This document shows positions 16,518 through 24,657 of a stretch of DNA of 44,776 nt, piece by piece (within the stretch, counting starts at the first letter, position 1; each line of letters begins with the position of its first letter). The DNA is from Zoogloeaceae bacterium (GTDB lineage: Bacteria; Pseudomonadota; Gammaproteobacteria; Burkholderiales; Rhodocyclaceae). A model generated the notes under the pieces. That model had not been told where the DNA came from. It saw nothing but the letters and a program-made list of their open reading frames with translations, and did no database searches. Made by a program: the position numbers and the translations under genes. Location of the stretch: contig JAITSU010000058.1 in the NCBI GenBank assembly GCA_031287525.1, forward strand, positions 1 through 44,776. Reading direction: 5' to 3'.

Positions 16518-17069
16518 ATGACCGAACAGCAAGAAATGAATTACTGTACCCAGTGCGGCGCCAAAGTCGTCTTGCGCATTCCCGAAGGTGATTCGCACCT
16601 GCGCCACGTCTGCCCGCAGTGTGGCGAAATTCACTATCTCAATCCCAAACTGGTGATCGGCTGCGTCGCCGAATGGGAAGGCTGCCTGCTGCTTTGCCGA
16701 CGCGCCATCGAACCGGGCTACGGACTGTGGACGCTGCCCGCCGGCTTCATGGAAAACGGCGAATCAACGGCGCAGGCCGCGCTGCGGGAAACCAGCGAGG
16801 AAGCCTGCGCGAGCGTGAGCATCGAGCAGCTCTTCGCCCTGGTCAGCATTCCGCACATCAACCAGGTGCACCTGTTCTATCGAGCGCAACTGCAAAATGC
16901 CGAGTTCGGCGCAGGCGAGGAAAGCCTGGAAACGAGTCTTTTCGACGAATCTCAGATTCCCTGGGACCGGCTGGCCTTCCGAAGCGTCGTTTTCTGCCTG
17001 AAATCGTATTTCAAGGACCGACATTCCGGCGCTTTTGGATTCCATGAAAGCACTCTTTCACCACCCTGA
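16518..17069 (+). CDS. Nudix hydrolase with N-terminal zinc ribbon
   Basis: This is a predicted nucleoside-diphosphate-linked substrate hydrolase. The N-terminus has two CxxC pairs (CTQC and CPQC) forming a zinc ribbon, followed by the Nudix domain. The Nudix box (GFMENGE, then RETSEE) matches GX5EX7REUXEE, but the final conserved Gly is Cys, as often seen in this subfamily. The zinc ribbon plus Nudix layout resembles NudC-like enzymes, but the specific substrate cannot be deduced. The start is uncertain: ATG 16518 or ATG 16536; neither has a strong ribosome binding site. It is transcribed divergently from motA. Confidence 0.8.
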   Translation: MTEQQEMNYCTQCGAKVVLRIPEGDSHLRHVCPQCGEIHYLNPKLVIGCVAEWEGCLLLCRRAIEPGYGLWTLPAGFMENGESTAQAALRETSEEACASVSIEQLFALVSIPHINQVHLFYRAQLQNAEFGAGEESLETSLFDESQIPWDRLAFRSVVFCLKSYFKDRHSGAFGFHESTLSPP

Positions 17070-17086
17070 GGCCACCCTGACCCCTT

Positions 17087-17932
17087 TCAGTTTTCGAGAC
17101 GGAAGGCAATCTCCAGCGGCGGCACCCGGAAATCCTTGCCTTTCAACCCCTCGGGCAAGTCGGTTTGACGAACGGCCTGGCGGAGCATTTCGAGCGCCTG
17201 ATCATCAAGAATTTTTCTTCCGCTCGGACCGGTGACCGACAGAACGGGCTCAACGCTGGAGTGACGAAAATCCAGCGCGATTTCCACGGTTCCTTCCCAT
17301 CCCCGCTCCCTCGCCAACGCCGGAAAACGTTTGAAGCGTCGGGCATTTTCACCCAAGGCGAACCGATACTGCCGGATTTCATCGGCACTAACGCCATCCC
17401 CCTGTCCAAACACGGCGCCGGATGAAGTTACCGGGGCGGTCGCCTGCGCCACATCACCCGAAGAATTTCCCGCCCCACTCTGGGGCGCTGCCGAAGCCGT
17501 CAGCGCGGCTTCGGCAACAAGCGGGACGGAAGCTGTCGCCGGAACAACAATGTCCTTCGGCTGTGAATCGGAAACCGCAAGTTTTCTGGCAGTGGGTTTC
17601 CGTATTTCAGGAGGAATCGGCACATCTCTGCGCCCTGATTCTTCCGGGATGGCGGCAGGCGCAGGGGAAGGAGACGCCGGAGCAAGAACCGGCGCGTTGC
17701 CGAACGTCGGTTCTTCCATGGCGGGAGCCGCAGCGGAAACTGTAGCGAGAGGCGGCGGGACGCTTTTTTCTCCAGACACAGTTCGGTTCATCGCCACCAC
17801 CTCGATGGCGGCCACGGCCGGCCTATCGGCGGGTCCTGGAAGAATCCTGACCACGCCGAACAACAGGCAAGCATGCGCCAGCAGAGAAACGATCAAGGCG
17901 CGCACCAAGGTGCGCCGTGGATAAAAGTGCAT
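17087..17932 (-). CDS. TonB family energy-transducing protein
   Basis: The 281-residue protein has an N-terminal membrane anchor (LVRALIVSLLAHACLLFGVV), a long Ala/Pro-rich periplasmic spacer (residues about 45-175) and a C-terminal TonB domain (RFPALARERGWEGTVEIALD, VTGPSGRKILDDQALEMLR). TonB proteins link the inner-membrane ExbB-ExbD motor to outer-membrane receptors for iron chelates or vitamins. No exbB, exbD or receptor gene is adjacent, so its partners lie elsewhere. The gene is convergent with the Nudix gene, 17 bases apart. Confidence 0.83.
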   Translation of the reverse strand: MHFYPRRTLVRALIVSLLAHACLLFGVVRILPGPADRPAVAAIEVVAMNRTVSGEKSVPPPLATVSAAAPAMEEPTFGNAPVLAPASPSPAPAAIPEESGRRDVPIPPEIRKPTARKLAVSDSQPKDIVVPATASVPLVAEAALTASAAPQSGAGNSSGDVAQATAPVTSSGAVFGQGDGVSADEIRQYRFALGENARRFKRFPALARERGWEGTVEIALDFRHSSVEPVLSVTGPSGRKILDDQALEMLRQAVRQTDLPEGLKGKDFRVPPLEIAFRLEN

Positions 17933-18199
17933 CGGAAGAGAAAACCGAACCGCAAAAATCGCGGAAAAACAAGGATGAAAGTGTATATTGAGTCACGGAT
18001 ATTACTTCACAATCCGTTCACAATTCGAGCGACACGTCCCGGACGAGGTTTTTTCATCCGGCGTTTAGTGTTACATTGGACTTCCGATTTTGGCTACGGA
18101 CTACCCGCCTGGAGCAACCCAACCGATGACCCGATATCGGAGCCTCCTTTTAGCCCGAGTGCTCATTTTTTCATACGTATCTCTGCCGCACGGCTGGCA

Positions 18200-18790
18200 A
18201 TGGCTGTGCGCAACGCTTTGGTCATGGCCCACCTGATTCGCGATTCCGCGCCTCTCGAACTGTACGCGTGGCTGGACACCGACGCCGAGATCCCCGGCTG
18301 GGATGTCTTGTCGTCCAATCCGTTCAGCTTGCCTTTACCCGAGGACAGCTTCACCACCGTCCAGAATTATTTTGCGGAATACCACCTGGAATACTACCGA
18401 CAGCGCCTGTTCAAGGATTTCCCCAGTCGCCTGCACGCGCTTCTGCTTTTTGCCACGCGCGTCGACGCCGAAAATTTCCGTGCCAAGCACCCCGCGCGGG
18501 TTTTCGGAAAAAACCTCGTTCCCGCACGCAGCCAGGGCGCCTACGTCGTCTCGTTTCACGATTCGAGCTGGCTCGACTACCTGCGTCTTCCACACAGCCT
18601 GAATCTGGCGACGCTTGACGAAGTCTCGAACTATTACTGGAAAGGCAAACTGGTCGAAGAAGTCGGCCTGATGTTCATGGACAGCCCCTGGCGTGAACCC
18701 CCCGTCATCGAGGCGCTATTCCAGGGAACGCTTGAACCCGTGACCTCTCATCAGACAGAGAACTCCGGCTGGTTGCCCGGATTCTCCTGA
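18200..18790 (+). CDS. Conserved-looking protein of unknown function
   Basis: I do not recognise this protein family with confidence. The frame is open from 17873, but codon use before about 18190 is poor (ATA, TTA, CTA), so I place the start at the ATG at 18200, giving 196 residues; the start is a guess because no good ribosome binding site is seen. The protein is soluble, rich in aromatic residues and contains LYAWLDTDAEIPGW, LHALLLFATRVDAENF, VVSFHDSSWLDYLR and YYWKGKL. The order of an R/H-rich strand, a tyrosine-tryptophan helix and a late acidic segment vaguely recalls ADP-ribosyltransferase-like folds, but this is weak. It ends just before a regulatory gap leading to the full-length cheB. 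Confidence 0.55.
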   Translation: MAVRNALVMAHLIRDSAPLELYAWLDTDAEIPGWDVLSSNPFSLPLPEDSFTTVQNYFAEYHLEYYRQRLFKDFPSRLHALLLFATRVDAENFRAKHPARVFGKNLVPARSQGAYVVSFHDSSWLDYLRLPHSLNLATLDEVSNYYWKGKLVEEVGLMFMDSPWREPPVIEALFQGTLEPVTSHQTENSGWLPGFS

Positions 18791-18970
18791 CGATCATAAG
18801 TACGCTGGCCAGGCGCGCATCATGTCACCATTCAGCTTCGCTGGGCTTATTCGCCAATTTGGCTCCATCTCGCCAAGCTCGATTACTTGTTGCACATCGA
18901 ACGTGAATTCGTCTACACCGACACGGTGAAAAATCCGGGATAATATACTTTCCTTTTCTATCCCCATACG

Positions 18971-20164
18971 ATGATGGCAGGCAAAATCAAGGTAATGATC
19001 GTTGACGACTCCGCGCTCGTGCGCAAAGTCTTCTCCCAGGTTCTGGCGAACAATCCGGAAATCGACGTGATTGCCACCGCTGCCGATCCGCTGATTGCCC
19101 AGGAAAAGATGAAGTCGCAATGGCCGGACGTGCTGATTCTCGACATCGAGATGCCACGGATGGACGGGCTGACCTTTTTGCGTCTGCTGATGCGCGAACA
19201 TCCCACGCCGACCATCATCTGTTCCCACCTCACGGTCGAAAAAAGCGCCGCCAGCGTTGAAGCCCTGGCTGCCGGCGCCATCAGCGTCATACCCAAACCC
19301 CTGAACGGGGTAAAACAGTTCCTGGAAGACAACGACAACAATCTCGTCAACGCCGTCCACATCGCCGCCGGCGCCAACCTCAAAGCGGCGTTGCCCCAGT
19401 TCCAGAGCAAAACCTTGCTCTCCCGCGCACCGGCAGCCCCGCCAACCCCGGCAATCACCCCCGCCGCCGCCGCGACGACGCGCACCCCGGCCCTCTCCGC
19501 CAATCTGCCGTTCGATCGTCCCAATTACAGCGCCGACATCATCATTCCGCCGGCCAAGTCCGGCGCCCCCCTCAGCAAGGAACCGATCATCGCCATCGGC
19601 ACATCGACCGGCGGCACCCAGGCGCTGGAAGTCCTGCTCACCAAGCTGCCCGCAACCACCCTGGGCATTGTCGTCGTCCAGCACATGCCCATCAATTTCA
19701 CCTCCACCTTTTGCAACCGCCTGGACGGCATGTGCCAGGTGCGGGTGAGCGAAGCCCACACCGGCGACCGCGTGCGTCAAGGCCATGTCCTGGTTGCCCC
19801 CGGCGGCAAGCACATGCTGGTCAAGCGCAGCGGCGCGCAATACACGGTGGAAGTGCTCGACGGCCCGCCGGTCAACCGCCACAAACCCTCGGTAGACGTA
19901 CTGTTTCGCTCAGTGGCGCAGTGCGCTGGGCGCAATGCGCTGGGCATCATCATGACCGGCATGGGCGACGATGGCGCGCGCTGCCTGAAAGAACTGCACG
20001 ACACCGGAGCCAGAACCGTCGCCCAGGACGAGGCCAGTTGCGTGGTGTTCGGAATGCCCAGGGAAGCAATCAAAATGGGCGCCGCCGATCAGGTCATCGC
20101 CCTGCCCAATATCCCCGACGCCATTGCCGCCTACTGCCGCAGCATGACTGGCCCATCCCGCTAA
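18971..20164 (+). CDS. cheB: Chemotaxis response regulator protein-glutamate methylesterase CheB (full length)
   Basis: This 397-residue CheB has an N-terminal receiver domain ([13 protein letters not shown], phospho-acceptor Asp in [13 protein letters not shown], Lys in VIPKPL), an Ala/Pro/Thr-rich linker (residues about 145-195) and the C-terminal methylesterase domain with Ser in [10 protein letters not shown], His in [13 protein letters not shown] and Asp in [11 protein letters not shown]. It demethylates or deamidates chemoreceptors under control of CheA. The start may be either of two adjacent ATG codons (18971 or 18974). It stands alone, away from the che operons, and has a possible -10 (GATAAT, 18939-18944) upstream. 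Confidence 0.95.
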   Translation: MMAGKIKVMIVDDSALVRKVFSQVLANNPEIDVIATAADPLIAQEKMKSQWPDVLILDIEMPRMDGLTFLRLLMREHPTPTIICSHLTVEKSAASVEALAAGAISVIPKPLNGVKQFLEDNDNNLVNAVHIAAGANLKAALPQFQSKTLLSRAPAAPPTPAITPAAAATTRTPALSANLPFDRPNYSADIIIPPAKSGAPLSKEPIIAIGTSTGGTQALEVLLTKLPATTLGIVVVQHMPINFTSTFCNRLDGMCQVRVSEAHTGDRVRQGHVLVAPGGKHMLVKRSGAQYTVEVLDGPPVNRHKPSVDVLFRSVAQCAGRNALGIIMTGMGDDGARCLKELHDTGARTVAQDEASCVVFGMPREAIKMGAADQVIALPNIPDAIAAYCRSMTGPSR

Positions 20165-20317
20165 TCCTTTCCCTTCCGCAGACGGACAAGGGGCGAGTTT
20201 TGTAGATTGAGATTGCTCCGCGTAACCCGACGAAAGTAAATAAGCGTCAAAATACGCCGCTACGCGGCTTTCTCAACCTACTAACTTACAGTTATCACAA
20301 GCCTGTTGGGCAAAACC

Positions 20318-20554
20318 ATGCAAATTTTTCATACCAGACAATTCAAAGCGGGGAATTCTCCCGCAGTCCGCATCCCCGCTGACATGGCCTTTCCGCCCCG
20401 GACAGAACTTGTCGTTATCCGTGACGGAAACAAGATCATCGTCGAACCGAAAGCCAACAGGCTTGGGCGCGTTCCGCAAATGTTTGCCGCTCTGGGCAAT
20501 CAGCACTCGGGGGAACGTCCAGAGTGGGAAAACGCCAAAAGGGATTGGTCGTGA
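20318..20554 (+). CDS. vapB: Orphan antitoxin of the VapB/AbrB type
   Basis: The 78-residue protein has the swapped-hairpin AbrB-like DNA-binding motif (FKAGNSPAVRIPADM, VVIRDGNKIIVEPK) and a C-terminal toxin-binding tail. Such antitoxins repress their own operon and block the VapC ribonuclease. The stop TGA overlaps the GTG start of the following vapC (GTGA), the usual coupling, but that toxin is destroyed after 16 codons. ATG 20318 is preferred over the in-frame TTG at 20306. Confidence 0.8.
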   Translation: MQIFHTRQFKAGNSPAVRIPADMAFPPRTELVVIRDGNKIIVEPKANRLGRVPQMFAALGNQHSGERPEWENAKRDWS

Positions 20555-20598
20555 AATACCTGTTGGACACGAACATTTGCCTCCACATGATTAAAAAT
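20551..20598 (+). pseudogene. vapC: 5' remnant of a VapC PIN-domain toxin
   Basis: The first 16 codons (GTG start) encode VKYLLDTNICLHMIKN, the N-terminal beta-strand and the first catalytic Asp (DTN) of a PIN-domain endoribonuclease. After this the reading frame enters sequence unrelated to VapC and antisense to the next frame, and stops at 20760. The rest of the toxin is not found in the window, so it has been cut by insertion or deletion. Confidence 0.75.
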
Positions 20599-20630
20599 GG
20601 GGGCAGTAGCTGCCTTATTTCGTCTGCGTC

Positions 20631-20999
20631 TTACCGCTCCAGGTCTGGTTCGTCCTTGCCCTTGAGCTTCCTGGGCGTGGAGCTTTTCCCGGCAGGATTC
20701 TTTTTTACCTTCTCATCAATGGCCTTCTCTATACCTGCCCGAATCCCGGCCAGCTTTTGAGGATTCATTCCCGGCTCTTTTTGCTGTTCTACAGGTTCCC
20801 GGCCAAGGGCTTTTTCCTGCCGTTCAATGTAGAGTTTTTCGGCTATCGTCAAGTTTTGCCGCCTTGCTTGGATGATGGCTTTCTCGTGGTCGTCGGATTT
20901 TGTTTTGTCGTAGTTCACCAGGCGGGCATTGTGTGAACGAAAGGCAATCCGTGCGCTATCCAGCGGCAAGTCACGGGAATCTCGCACCTTGGGCGGCAC
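20631..20999 (-). pseudogene. Unrecognised charged protein fragment in mobile scar
   Basis: The frame is open from 21062 down to a stop at 20631 and has no good start; GTG 20999 is the first candidate. The product is rich in Lys, Glu, Arg and Gln, with a probable long helix (KAIIQARRQNLTIAEKLYIE) and a basic tail. I do not recognise the family. Its position between a cut vapC and a cut resolvase suggests the 3' part of a gene carried by a plasmid or transposon. It shares its reading frame with the resolvase remnant, separated by one TAG stop (21063-21065). Confidence 0.35.
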
Positions 21000-21062
21000 A
21001 TGGGACGTGTCGATGTCTTCGTATCGTTTGGAGGCGTCTCGGAGAACGAAAAATAAAGCACG

Positions 21063-21349
21063 CTAAGCGCGCGCAGACGCTGGCGCCCAACGGTACAGCG
21101 TAGGTATGGACACGCCAAGTTTTTTGGCCACGTCCCTGGGCGGAACGCCTCTTGACAGCAGCTTTTTGGCTGATTCGATTTTGCTGCTGGTCATTTTGGG
21201 CTTGCGACCGCCCTTGCGACCAGGCTGTCGAGCGACATTCAGTCCGGCACGAGTGCGCTCAACGATCAGTTCGCGCTCCATTTCGGCGAGGCTTGCCATG
21301 ACGTGGAAAAAGAACCTGCCGGACGGGGCGCCGGTGTCGAGACACGCGC
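21063..21349 (-). pseudogene. C-terminal part of a serine resolvase/invertase
   Basis: From about 21349 to the TAG at 21063 the frame encodes the end of the catalytic domain (APSGRFFFHVMASLAEMERE, then LIVERTRAGL), the arm (GRKGGRKPK) and the C-terminal helix-turn-helix (GVPPRDVAKKLGVSIPTLYR) of the Tn3-type resolvase/Hin family. The N-terminal catalytic half with the active-site Ser is absent: upstream of LDTGAP the frame runs into the 3' end of hepT. The remnant therefore cannot recombine DNA. Confidence 0.8.
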
Positions 21350-21357
21350 ATAACCGA

Positions 21358-21717
21358 TCAACAGGGTTCGTCGTTGGCATCCTGGCGCACGGCAGGCAGT
21401 TGCCTGAGCAACTCTGGCAGCCATTTTTGTACCGTATTCCACACCATATCAAGGTCTATGTCGAAATAACCGTGGGCGATGCGGTTGCGCATGCCACGCA
21501 TGTTGCGCCACGGTATTCCGGCATGCGTCTGCGCAAACCCGGCGTAGCTGTCCAAGACCTTCGTCGCCACTTCGCCGATGATGACGAGGCTCATGATGAC
21601 GGCCTGTTGAGTCCGCCTGTCCTCAAGGAAGTCGTCCCTGGTCAAGCCTTCCACGAAGCCGCATGCATCGGCGGCGGCTTGCTGTATATGATCGAGGTAA
21701 TCGGGCAATCGGTTCAC
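21358..21717 (-). CDS. hepT: HepT toxin (HEPN-domain ribonuclease) of an MntA-HepT system
   Basis: HepT is a HEPN ribonuclease toxin held inactive by its partner MntA. The 119-residue protein is all-helical and carries the RX4HXY active motif as RNRIAHGY. The GTG start overlaps the mntA stop (GTGA, 21714-21717). In characterised pairs MntA adds AMP groups to the HepT tyrosine in this motif; that tyrosine is present here. The gene appears complete and ends a few bases before the resolvase remnant. Confidence 0.87.
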   Translation of the reverse strand: MNRLPDYLDHIQQAAADACGFVEGLTRDDFLEDRRTQQAVIMSLVIIGEVATKVLDSYAGFAQTHAGIPWRNMRGMRNRIAHGYFDIDLDMVWNTVQKWLPELLRQLPAVRQDANDEPC

Positions 21718-22004
21718 AGCGGTTGCGCTTCTGCGAGCACCTTGGCCCGAAATTTCGGCGGCAGGTCGCCGGGAGTCAGTAAATCGACGCCAACGCCAAG
21801 CAGCGATTCCAACTCGTCTTGCAGACCGCCCAAGTCCAACAACGTCGCGCCGGGCAGCACATCAACCAGCAGATCAAGATCGCTGCCGTCCCGGTCGGCG
21901 CCATGCAACACAGAACCGAAGACGCGCGGATTCGCCGTTTGATACCGGTTTACCGCTTCGCGCACTGCGCTTCGCTTCATATCAAGCACAACGGACGGTC
22001 GCAT
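21714..22004 (-). CDS. mntA: MntA antitoxin (minimal nucleotidyltransferase)
   Basis: The 96-residue protein is a minimal nucleotidyltransferase with the diagnostic GSX10DXD motif (GSVLHGADRDGSDLDLLVD), the fold that adenylylates HepT. The ATG at 22004 is chosen because AAAAGG lies six bases before it; an in-frame ATG at 22010 directly abuts that site. It is translationally coupled to hepT, forming an intact type VII-like toxin-antitoxin pair. Confidence 0.87.
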   Translation of the reverse strand: MRPSVVLDMKRSAVREAVNRYQTANPRVFGSVLHGADRDGSDLDLLVDVLPGATLLDLGGLQDELESLLGVGVDLLTPGDLPPKFRAKVLAEAQPL

Positions 22005-22173
22005 GAACATCCTTTTCTTATCGAAACTCACTGTGATGATAGGCAATCGAAAATAGAATTTCAAAAACTATTTTCGAGAACGGCAACGCTTTGATTTCCC
22101 GCGCCACGCCGGTTGCCCTGGCGGGTTTTATCACGGGCAAACCGTTTGGATAGAGAAAGAAGGCGTTTATCCG

Positions 22174-22410
22174 TCATATGTTGAACCCTTTTGCTTTCAG
22201 GAACTCATCGCCGCACACTTCTTTAAGGATATAGTTTGCAGATTCGGGCATTTTTGCCAGAGCAAGCCATGCCCATGCTGCTTCTTCATCTTCGGCTTCA
22301 TCTGCCAATACGGACTCACAAACATAGATGGCGTTTTGCGACATGCCGACCTTTTGTTCTTCGGTCATGTAACTACGCGGCAAAGGGCGATCAAGAGTGG
22401 TCGTGGTCAT
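22174..22410 (-). CDS. Small hypothetical protein
   Basis: The 78-residue acidic protein is not recognised. It is preceded by a strong ribosome binding site (GGAGG, eight bases before ATG 22410), which makes expression likely. It is mostly helical, with an acidic segment (ADEAEDEEAAWAWLALAKMP) and a C-terminal part EVCGDEFLKAKGF. No membrane segment or signal peptide is seen. It sits at the right edge of the toxin-antitoxin scar. Confidence 0.6.
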   Translation of the reverse strand: MTTTTLDRPLPRSYMTEEQKVGMSQNAIYVCESVLADEAEDEEAAWAWLALAKMPESANYILKEVCGDEFLKAKGFNI

Positions 22411-22472
22411 TTTTGAATCCTCCGGTCAACAAGTAAAGTATACAGCTTGTCATCGTGTTTGTTTTTCATCGC

Positions 22473-22955
22473 TCATTGCCTTCCCCCCACCTGACCCGCC
22501 GGATGCTGAACGTAGTCTTGCGCCGGAGCGTTCTTTTTCAAAAGCAGGGTGGCGTAGGGTTGCGTCTCACCCGAAGGGACTTCCATGCCGGGCGCGCCGA
22601 CGGGCATTCCGGGGACGGCAAGACCAATGGCATCGGGTTTTTCGCGCAGCAGGCGTTTGACATCCTCAGCGGGCACATGCCCTTCCAGCGCGTAGTCGCC
22701 GACTTTCGCGCTATGGCAGGAAGCGTGTTCGTCGGAAATCCCCAGACGTTCGCGCAGAGGCGCGACATCCGCGACTTCATGCACCTTGACGGTAAAACCG
22801 GCTTTTTGCAGATGCGCCACCCATTCGCCGCAGCAGCCGCAATACGGATTTTTATAGACTTCGACCAGCGGCAGCTTGCCGGTTTGTTGGGCAAACGCGC
22901 TGCCAAACAGCGTAACGGTGAGCGCAAAAACAGCAAGAATGGCGAGGCGGGGCAT
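22473..22955 (-). CDS. DUF411 predicted metal-binding periplasmic protein
   Basis: The 160-residue protein has a signal peptide (MPRLAILAVFALTVTLFGSA) and a DUF411 domain with the CxCC motif in KNPYCGCCGEWVAHL, a HASCHSA motif, and the GHVPAEDV and GMPVGAPGME segments typical of the family. DUF411 proteins often occur with copper-resistance genes and are thought to bind metal, but none is adjacent here. AGGAG precedes the ATG. Confidence 0.87.
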   Translation of the reverse strand: MPRLAILAVFALTVTLFGSAFAQQTGKLPLVEVYKNPYCGCCGEWVAHLQKAGFTVKVHEVADVAPLRERLGISDEHASCHSAKVGDYALEGHVPAEDVKRLLREKPDAIGLAVPGMPVGAPGMEVPSGETQPYATLLLKKNAPAQDYVQHPAGQVGGRQ

Positions 22956-23133
22956 GGGGTTTCTCCTGATCGGTCATGTGAAAACAATAGGGACATGCCG
23001 AAATAATGCCGGTTTCGTCGGTGACAGGGAAAGAAAAAAATCACATAAACAAATGCGCTCACGGCGCGAAGCCCTCTTCACCCTATCCAAAACGGCGACA
23101 GTGGGTTTCGACAAAGCGAAGCGCCTCCCACCC

Positions 23134-24384
23134 CTAGTGCGCGCTGTCATCCAGCGATTTTACATCGTCATGGATGCGCTGGTTTTCCAGATGCAGGCGG
23201 TAAATCAGGTACATGATGCCGCTGACGCAGAGACCAAAAATGACGATTGCCCAGGCAATAGGCAGCCCGACTTTGAGCATCAGGGCATATAGACCCGTCA
23301 TCAGCAGGATGGAGAGATTTTCGTTGAAATTCTGCACGGCGATGGAATGTCCGGCGCCCATGAGGATGTGACCCCGATGTTGCAGCAGGGCGTTCATGGG
23401 GACGACAAAAAAGCCGGAGAGCGCGCCGATGACAATCAGGATGGCAATGGCGACTTCAAAGTTGGGCGCGAGATTCATGCTGATGACGGCAAAGCCGATG
23501 GCGACGCCCAGAGGAAGAACGCGCACCGATTTTCTCATGGTGATGAGGCGGGCGGCGAGGGTTGCGCCAATGGCCGCGCCGATGGCGACGACGCCTTGCA
23601 ACATGGATGATTTGGAAAGGTTCATGCCGAGCGCGTCTCCCGCCCAGTCGATGACAATAATCTGCAAGGTGGCGGCGGCGCCCCAGAGCAGGGTGGTGGC
23701 GGCGAGCGAAATCTGCCCCAGTTTGTCGCGCCAGAGCAGGCGGACGCAATGGCTGAATTCGTGAATCAGGTAAAAGGGATTTTTTTTCAACGGCTTGTGG
23801 TCGACGCCGGTATCCGGCACGTAAAGATTGATAACGGCGGCGACGATGTACAGCAGACTGATGATGGCGACCACCATCTCGCCGGGCGTGTCGATAAAGG
23901 GCAGCGGCACGGACAGCAGAATGTTGGTGACATGCGGCGTAATCAGCATGCCGCCCAGCACAAAGCCGAGCACGCTGGCGCCGACGGTCAGCCCTTCAAT
24001 CCAGCCATTCGCCACCACCAGCAGGCGGTGCGGCAGGTATTCGGTGAGGATACCGTATTTGGCAGGCGAATAGGCGGCTGCGCCCAGCCCCACCACGGCG
24101 TAGGCGATGAGGGGATGTACGCCCCAGAACATCATCACGCAGCCAAGTATCTTGATGTTGTTGCTGATGAACATCACCTTCCATTTGGGCATGGAATCCG
24201 CAAACGCGCCCACAAAAGCGGCGAGCGCCACGTAGGACACCGTAAAAAAGGTTTTCAGCAGCGGCGCGTATTCGCTGGGCGCCTGCAAATCGCGCAGCAC
24301 GGAAATGGCGGCAATCAGCAGGGCGTTGTCGGCAAGCGCGGAAAAAAATTGCGCGGCCATGATGATGTAAAAGCCTAAGGGCAA
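23134..24384 (-). CDS. lplT: Lysophospholipid transporter LplT (MFS family)
   Basis: LplT flips lysophospholipids across the inner membrane for re-acylation by Aas. The 416-residue protein has about 12 membrane helices and the family signature near the N-terminus (AAQFFSALADNALLIAAI), with YSPAKYGILTEYLP and NGWIEGLTVGASVLG. The TTG start at 24384 places MPLGFYIIM before the first helix, as in homologues; the first ATG in frame (24360) would shorten it. The acyltransferase gene aas is not adjacent, unlike in E. coli. Confidence 0.9.
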   Translation of the reverse strand: MPLGFYIIMAAQFFSALADNALLIAAISVLRDLQAPSEYAPLLKTFFTVSYVALAAFVGAFADSMPKWKVMFISNNIKILGCVMMFWGVHPLIAYAVVGLGAAAYSPAKYGILTEYLPHRLLVVANGWIEGLTVGASVLGFVLGGMLITPHVTNILLSVPLPFIDTPGEMVVAIISLLYIVAAVINLYVPDTGVDHKPLKKNPFYLIHEFSHCVRLLWRDKLGQISLAATTLLWGAAATLQIIVIDWAGDALGMNLSKSSMLQGVVAIGAAIGATLAARLITMRKSVRVLPLGVAIGFAVISMNLAPNFEVAIAILIVIGALSGFFVVPMNALLQHRGHILMGAGHSIAVQNFNENLSILLMTGLYALMLKVGLPIAWAIVIFGLCVSGIMYLIYRLHLENQRIHDDVKSLDDSAH

Positions 24385-24463
24385 GGCGTTCTCTCTTGTC
24401 GGTATGTCGGTTGCGGCAGGGCGTTCCGACTACGCCATGCGAAGGATGGGGGCGATTATAGAA

Positions 24464-24498
24464 CAGGGATCAGGAGGCAGGGTGCGGGGATCAGAGGG
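24464..24498 (+). repeat. Heptad array, left arm of element 1
   Basis: Five consecutive 7-base units of the type CAGGNNN, the first being CAGGGAT and the second CAGGAGG. It is inverted relative to the array at 24819-24860 and lies upstream of lplT. Confidence 0.8.
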
Positions 24499-24584
24499 AA
24501 TGTGTATTTCGCGGAATTTTCCCCTTGCTTTTTGTGAGGGAGGGTTGAGGGGAGGGCGTTTGGGCGGCACAGGCGGCAATGCTG

Positions 24585-24590
24585 TAGAAT
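24585..24590 (+). promoter_or_regulatory. Possible -10 for the small peptide transcript
   Basis: TAGAAT matches the -10 consensus at 5 of 6 positions. The best -35 (TTGGGC, 24560-24565) is weak and 19 bases away. If used, transcription would start near 24597, giving a 70-nt leader that contains both hairpins described here. Confidence 0.25.
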
Positions 24591-24604
24591 CGCGACGGGG
24601 CAGC

Positions 24605-24633
24605 AAAAAGCCCCGTTAGCGGCGGGGCTTTTT
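24605..24633 (-). terminator. Symmetrical terminator at the end of the putative antisense RNA
   Basis: The stem GCCCCG/CGGGGC is flanked by five A on one side and five T on the other, so it reads as a terminator on both strands. For the minus strand it would end the antisense RNA; for the plus strand it lies in the leader of the small peptide frame. A third segment, CGGGGC at 24596-24601, can pair with the same GCCCCG, as in an attenuator. Confidence 0.7.
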
Positions 24634-24643
24634 GTGAAACATG

Positions 24644-24657
24644 CTCCTGTAAAGGAG
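24644..24657 (+). promoter_or_regulatory. Hairpin covering the ribosome binding site
   Basis: CTCCT (24644-24648) pairs with AGGAG (24653-24657) through a GTAA loop, a GNRA-type tetraloop. The AGGAG is part of a near-perfect Shine-Dalgarno AAAGGAGGTGA, five bases before a TTG codon at 24667. The pairing would hide the site until opened. Confidence 0.5.

Noticed and set aside
17873..18199. Upstream extension of the unknown gene at 18200
   Set aside because: Rare codons, no ribosome binding site with correct spacing, and overlap with the start of the tonB-like gene on the other strand.
18794..19882. A long minus-strand frame of 362 codons
   Set aside because: It is the reverse of the full-length cheB, Gly/Asp/His-rich as expected of an antisense frame in a GC-rich gene.
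20256..20268. Small hairpin GCCGC-TAC-GCGGC upstream of the orphan vapB, partly like the core of the heptad elements
   Set aside because: Only a 5-bp stem and no heptad arms on either side; similarity to the core is likely chance.
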